A DNA stretch of 64,000 bases from SG8-30 sp964406445 (GTDB taxonomy: Bacteria > Pseudomonadota > Gammaproteobacteria > Steroidobacterales > Steroidobacteraceae): positions 190,283-254,282 of the forward strand of contig CAYORU010000002.1 in NCBI GenBank assembly GCA_964406445.1, read 5' to 3'. Positions within the stretch are counted from its first letter, which is position 1. Each line of letters starts with the position of its first letter. The notes under the pieces are model-generated. The model was not told where the DNA came from, made no database searches, and worked only from the letters and a program-made list of their open reading frames with translations. Shown in pieces: positions 63,537-64,000 of the stretch. The translations under genes were made by a program, and so were the position numbers.

Positions 63537-64000
63537 CTAGCGCGTCGCGCGCACCGTGACGCGGCGGTTCTCGGCGCGACCTTCGTCGGTCTCGTTCGAG
63601 GCGACCGGCTGGGTCTCGCCGTAGCCGACGGCCTTGATCAGGCTGCCGTCGATGCCCTGCGCCATCATGTAGTCGCGCACGGCATTGGCACGCCGCTCCG
63701 AGAGCGCCTGGTTGTAGGCGTCGCGGCCGCGGCTGTCGGTGTGGCCGCCGACCTCGTAGCGCAGCTGGGCGGCGATGTCGGCCGGCCGCGCCTTGATGTC
63801 GGCGACGACGGCGTCGATCTCCGCCCGGTCCTCGGCGCTGATCGCGGAGGAGTCCGTGGCGAAGTTGATCTTGAGCGTCACCTCGACGAAGCAGCCGATC
63901 TCGTCGACCTTGGTGCCCTTGGGCGTGCCGGGGCAGCGGTCCTGGTCGTCGTACACGCCGTCGCCGTCGCTGTCCTGCGGCGGGGGCGGCGGCGGGGGGG
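63537..64000 (-). CDS. OmpA-family protein, C-terminal part (5' end outside window)
   Basis: The frame is open to the window edge. After a proline run and DSDGDG-type thrombospondin-3 calcium repeat (DQDRCPGTPKGTKVDEIGC), the OmpA peptidoglycan-binding domain follows: GGHTDSRGRDAYNQALSERR and VGYGETQPVASNETDEGRAE. It would be an outer-membrane protein anchored to the cell wall; the beta-barrel or lipid part is outside. The complete gene is probably an OprF-like or Pal-like protein. Confidence 0.9.
   Translation of the reverse strand, partial: PPPPPPPQDSDGDGVYDDQDRCPGTPKGTKVDEIGCFVEVTLKINFATDSSAISAEDRAEIDAVVADIKARPADIAAQLRYEVGGHTDSRGRDAYNQALSERRANAVRDYMMAQGIDGSLIKAVGYGETQPVASNETDEGRAENRRVTVRATR

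Overview
The window is a very GC-rich (about 70% by eye), densely packed proteobacterial chromosome segment. It carries a full 14-gene complex I operon, aerobic ubiquinone genes (Coq7-type hydroxylase plus UbiG), RluF, YebC and two large TonB-dependent receptors with the GSRI-type start of the mature protein. Together these point to an aerobic, ubiquinone-using gammaproteobacterium, perhaps near the Steroidobacter/Nevskia/Xanthomonas side. That placement is inference: there is no rRNA or tRNA gene here to test it. I saw no CRISPR array, prophage, transposase or integrase.

Layout. 1-6.6 kb: 3' part of glycerol kinase, a broken nucleotidyltransferase with a small partner gene, a DASS-type anion symporter, a cation-efflux transporter and a DUF349 protein. 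6.6-19.6 kb: nuoA-nuoN on the minus strand, mostly joined by 4-base stop/start overlaps, with an unusually short NuoG. 19.7-29.5 kb: mixed housekeeping genes, including a TerB-like protein, a HicA-like protein, an ABC exporter, a Rieske/flavodoxin-fold fusion, TerC, YebC, a ParE/RHH toxin-antitoxin pair bracketed by inverted hairpin repeats, pirin, NnrU, RluF and a CBS protein. 29.6-34.5 kb: a VOC-adenylate cyclase fusion, a small c-type cytochrome, an M3 peptidase and an esterase. 34.6-39.7 kb: a respiratory module made of a 6-haem NapC/NirT-type membrane cytochrome, an 11-haem cytochrome fused to a b-type membrane domain, and a thioredoxin-CcdA fusion. 39.8-48.2 kb: zinc-ribbon protein, bactofilin, enoyl-CoA hydratase family enzyme, acyl desaturase, S41 peptidase lipoprotein, DUF1330, Coq7-UbiG and a KamA-type radical SAM enzyme. 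48.2-52.7 kb: a DUF4212 / sodium:solute symporter / CNB-CBS-DUF294 / exonuclease operon. 53-64 kb: two TonB receptors interleaved with a sulfotransferase-like protein and two repeat-domain 2-oxoglutarate oxygenases, then the end of an OmpA-family gene.

How the parts could work together. Complex I feeds the ubiquinone pool that Coq7 and UbiG help to make. The two multihaem membrane cytochromes look like periplasm-facing quinol dehydrogenases that would draw on a quinone pool, and the thioredoxin-CcdA protein next to them could keep haem-binding cysteines reduced. The TonB locus looks like an uptake and modification cluster of unknown substrate.

Most unusual structures: (i) the multihaem pair with its redox partner, (ii) a roughly 110-bp hairpin repeat present twice in opposite orientation around the toxin-antitoxin pair, with compensatory stem changes, (iii) a short repeat with an AGGGGACATTCGC core found just after the 3' ends of three genes, always in the sense orientation, (iv) the VOC-cyclase and Rieske-flavodoxin fusions, and (v) the TonB/sulfotransferase/oxygenase cluster.
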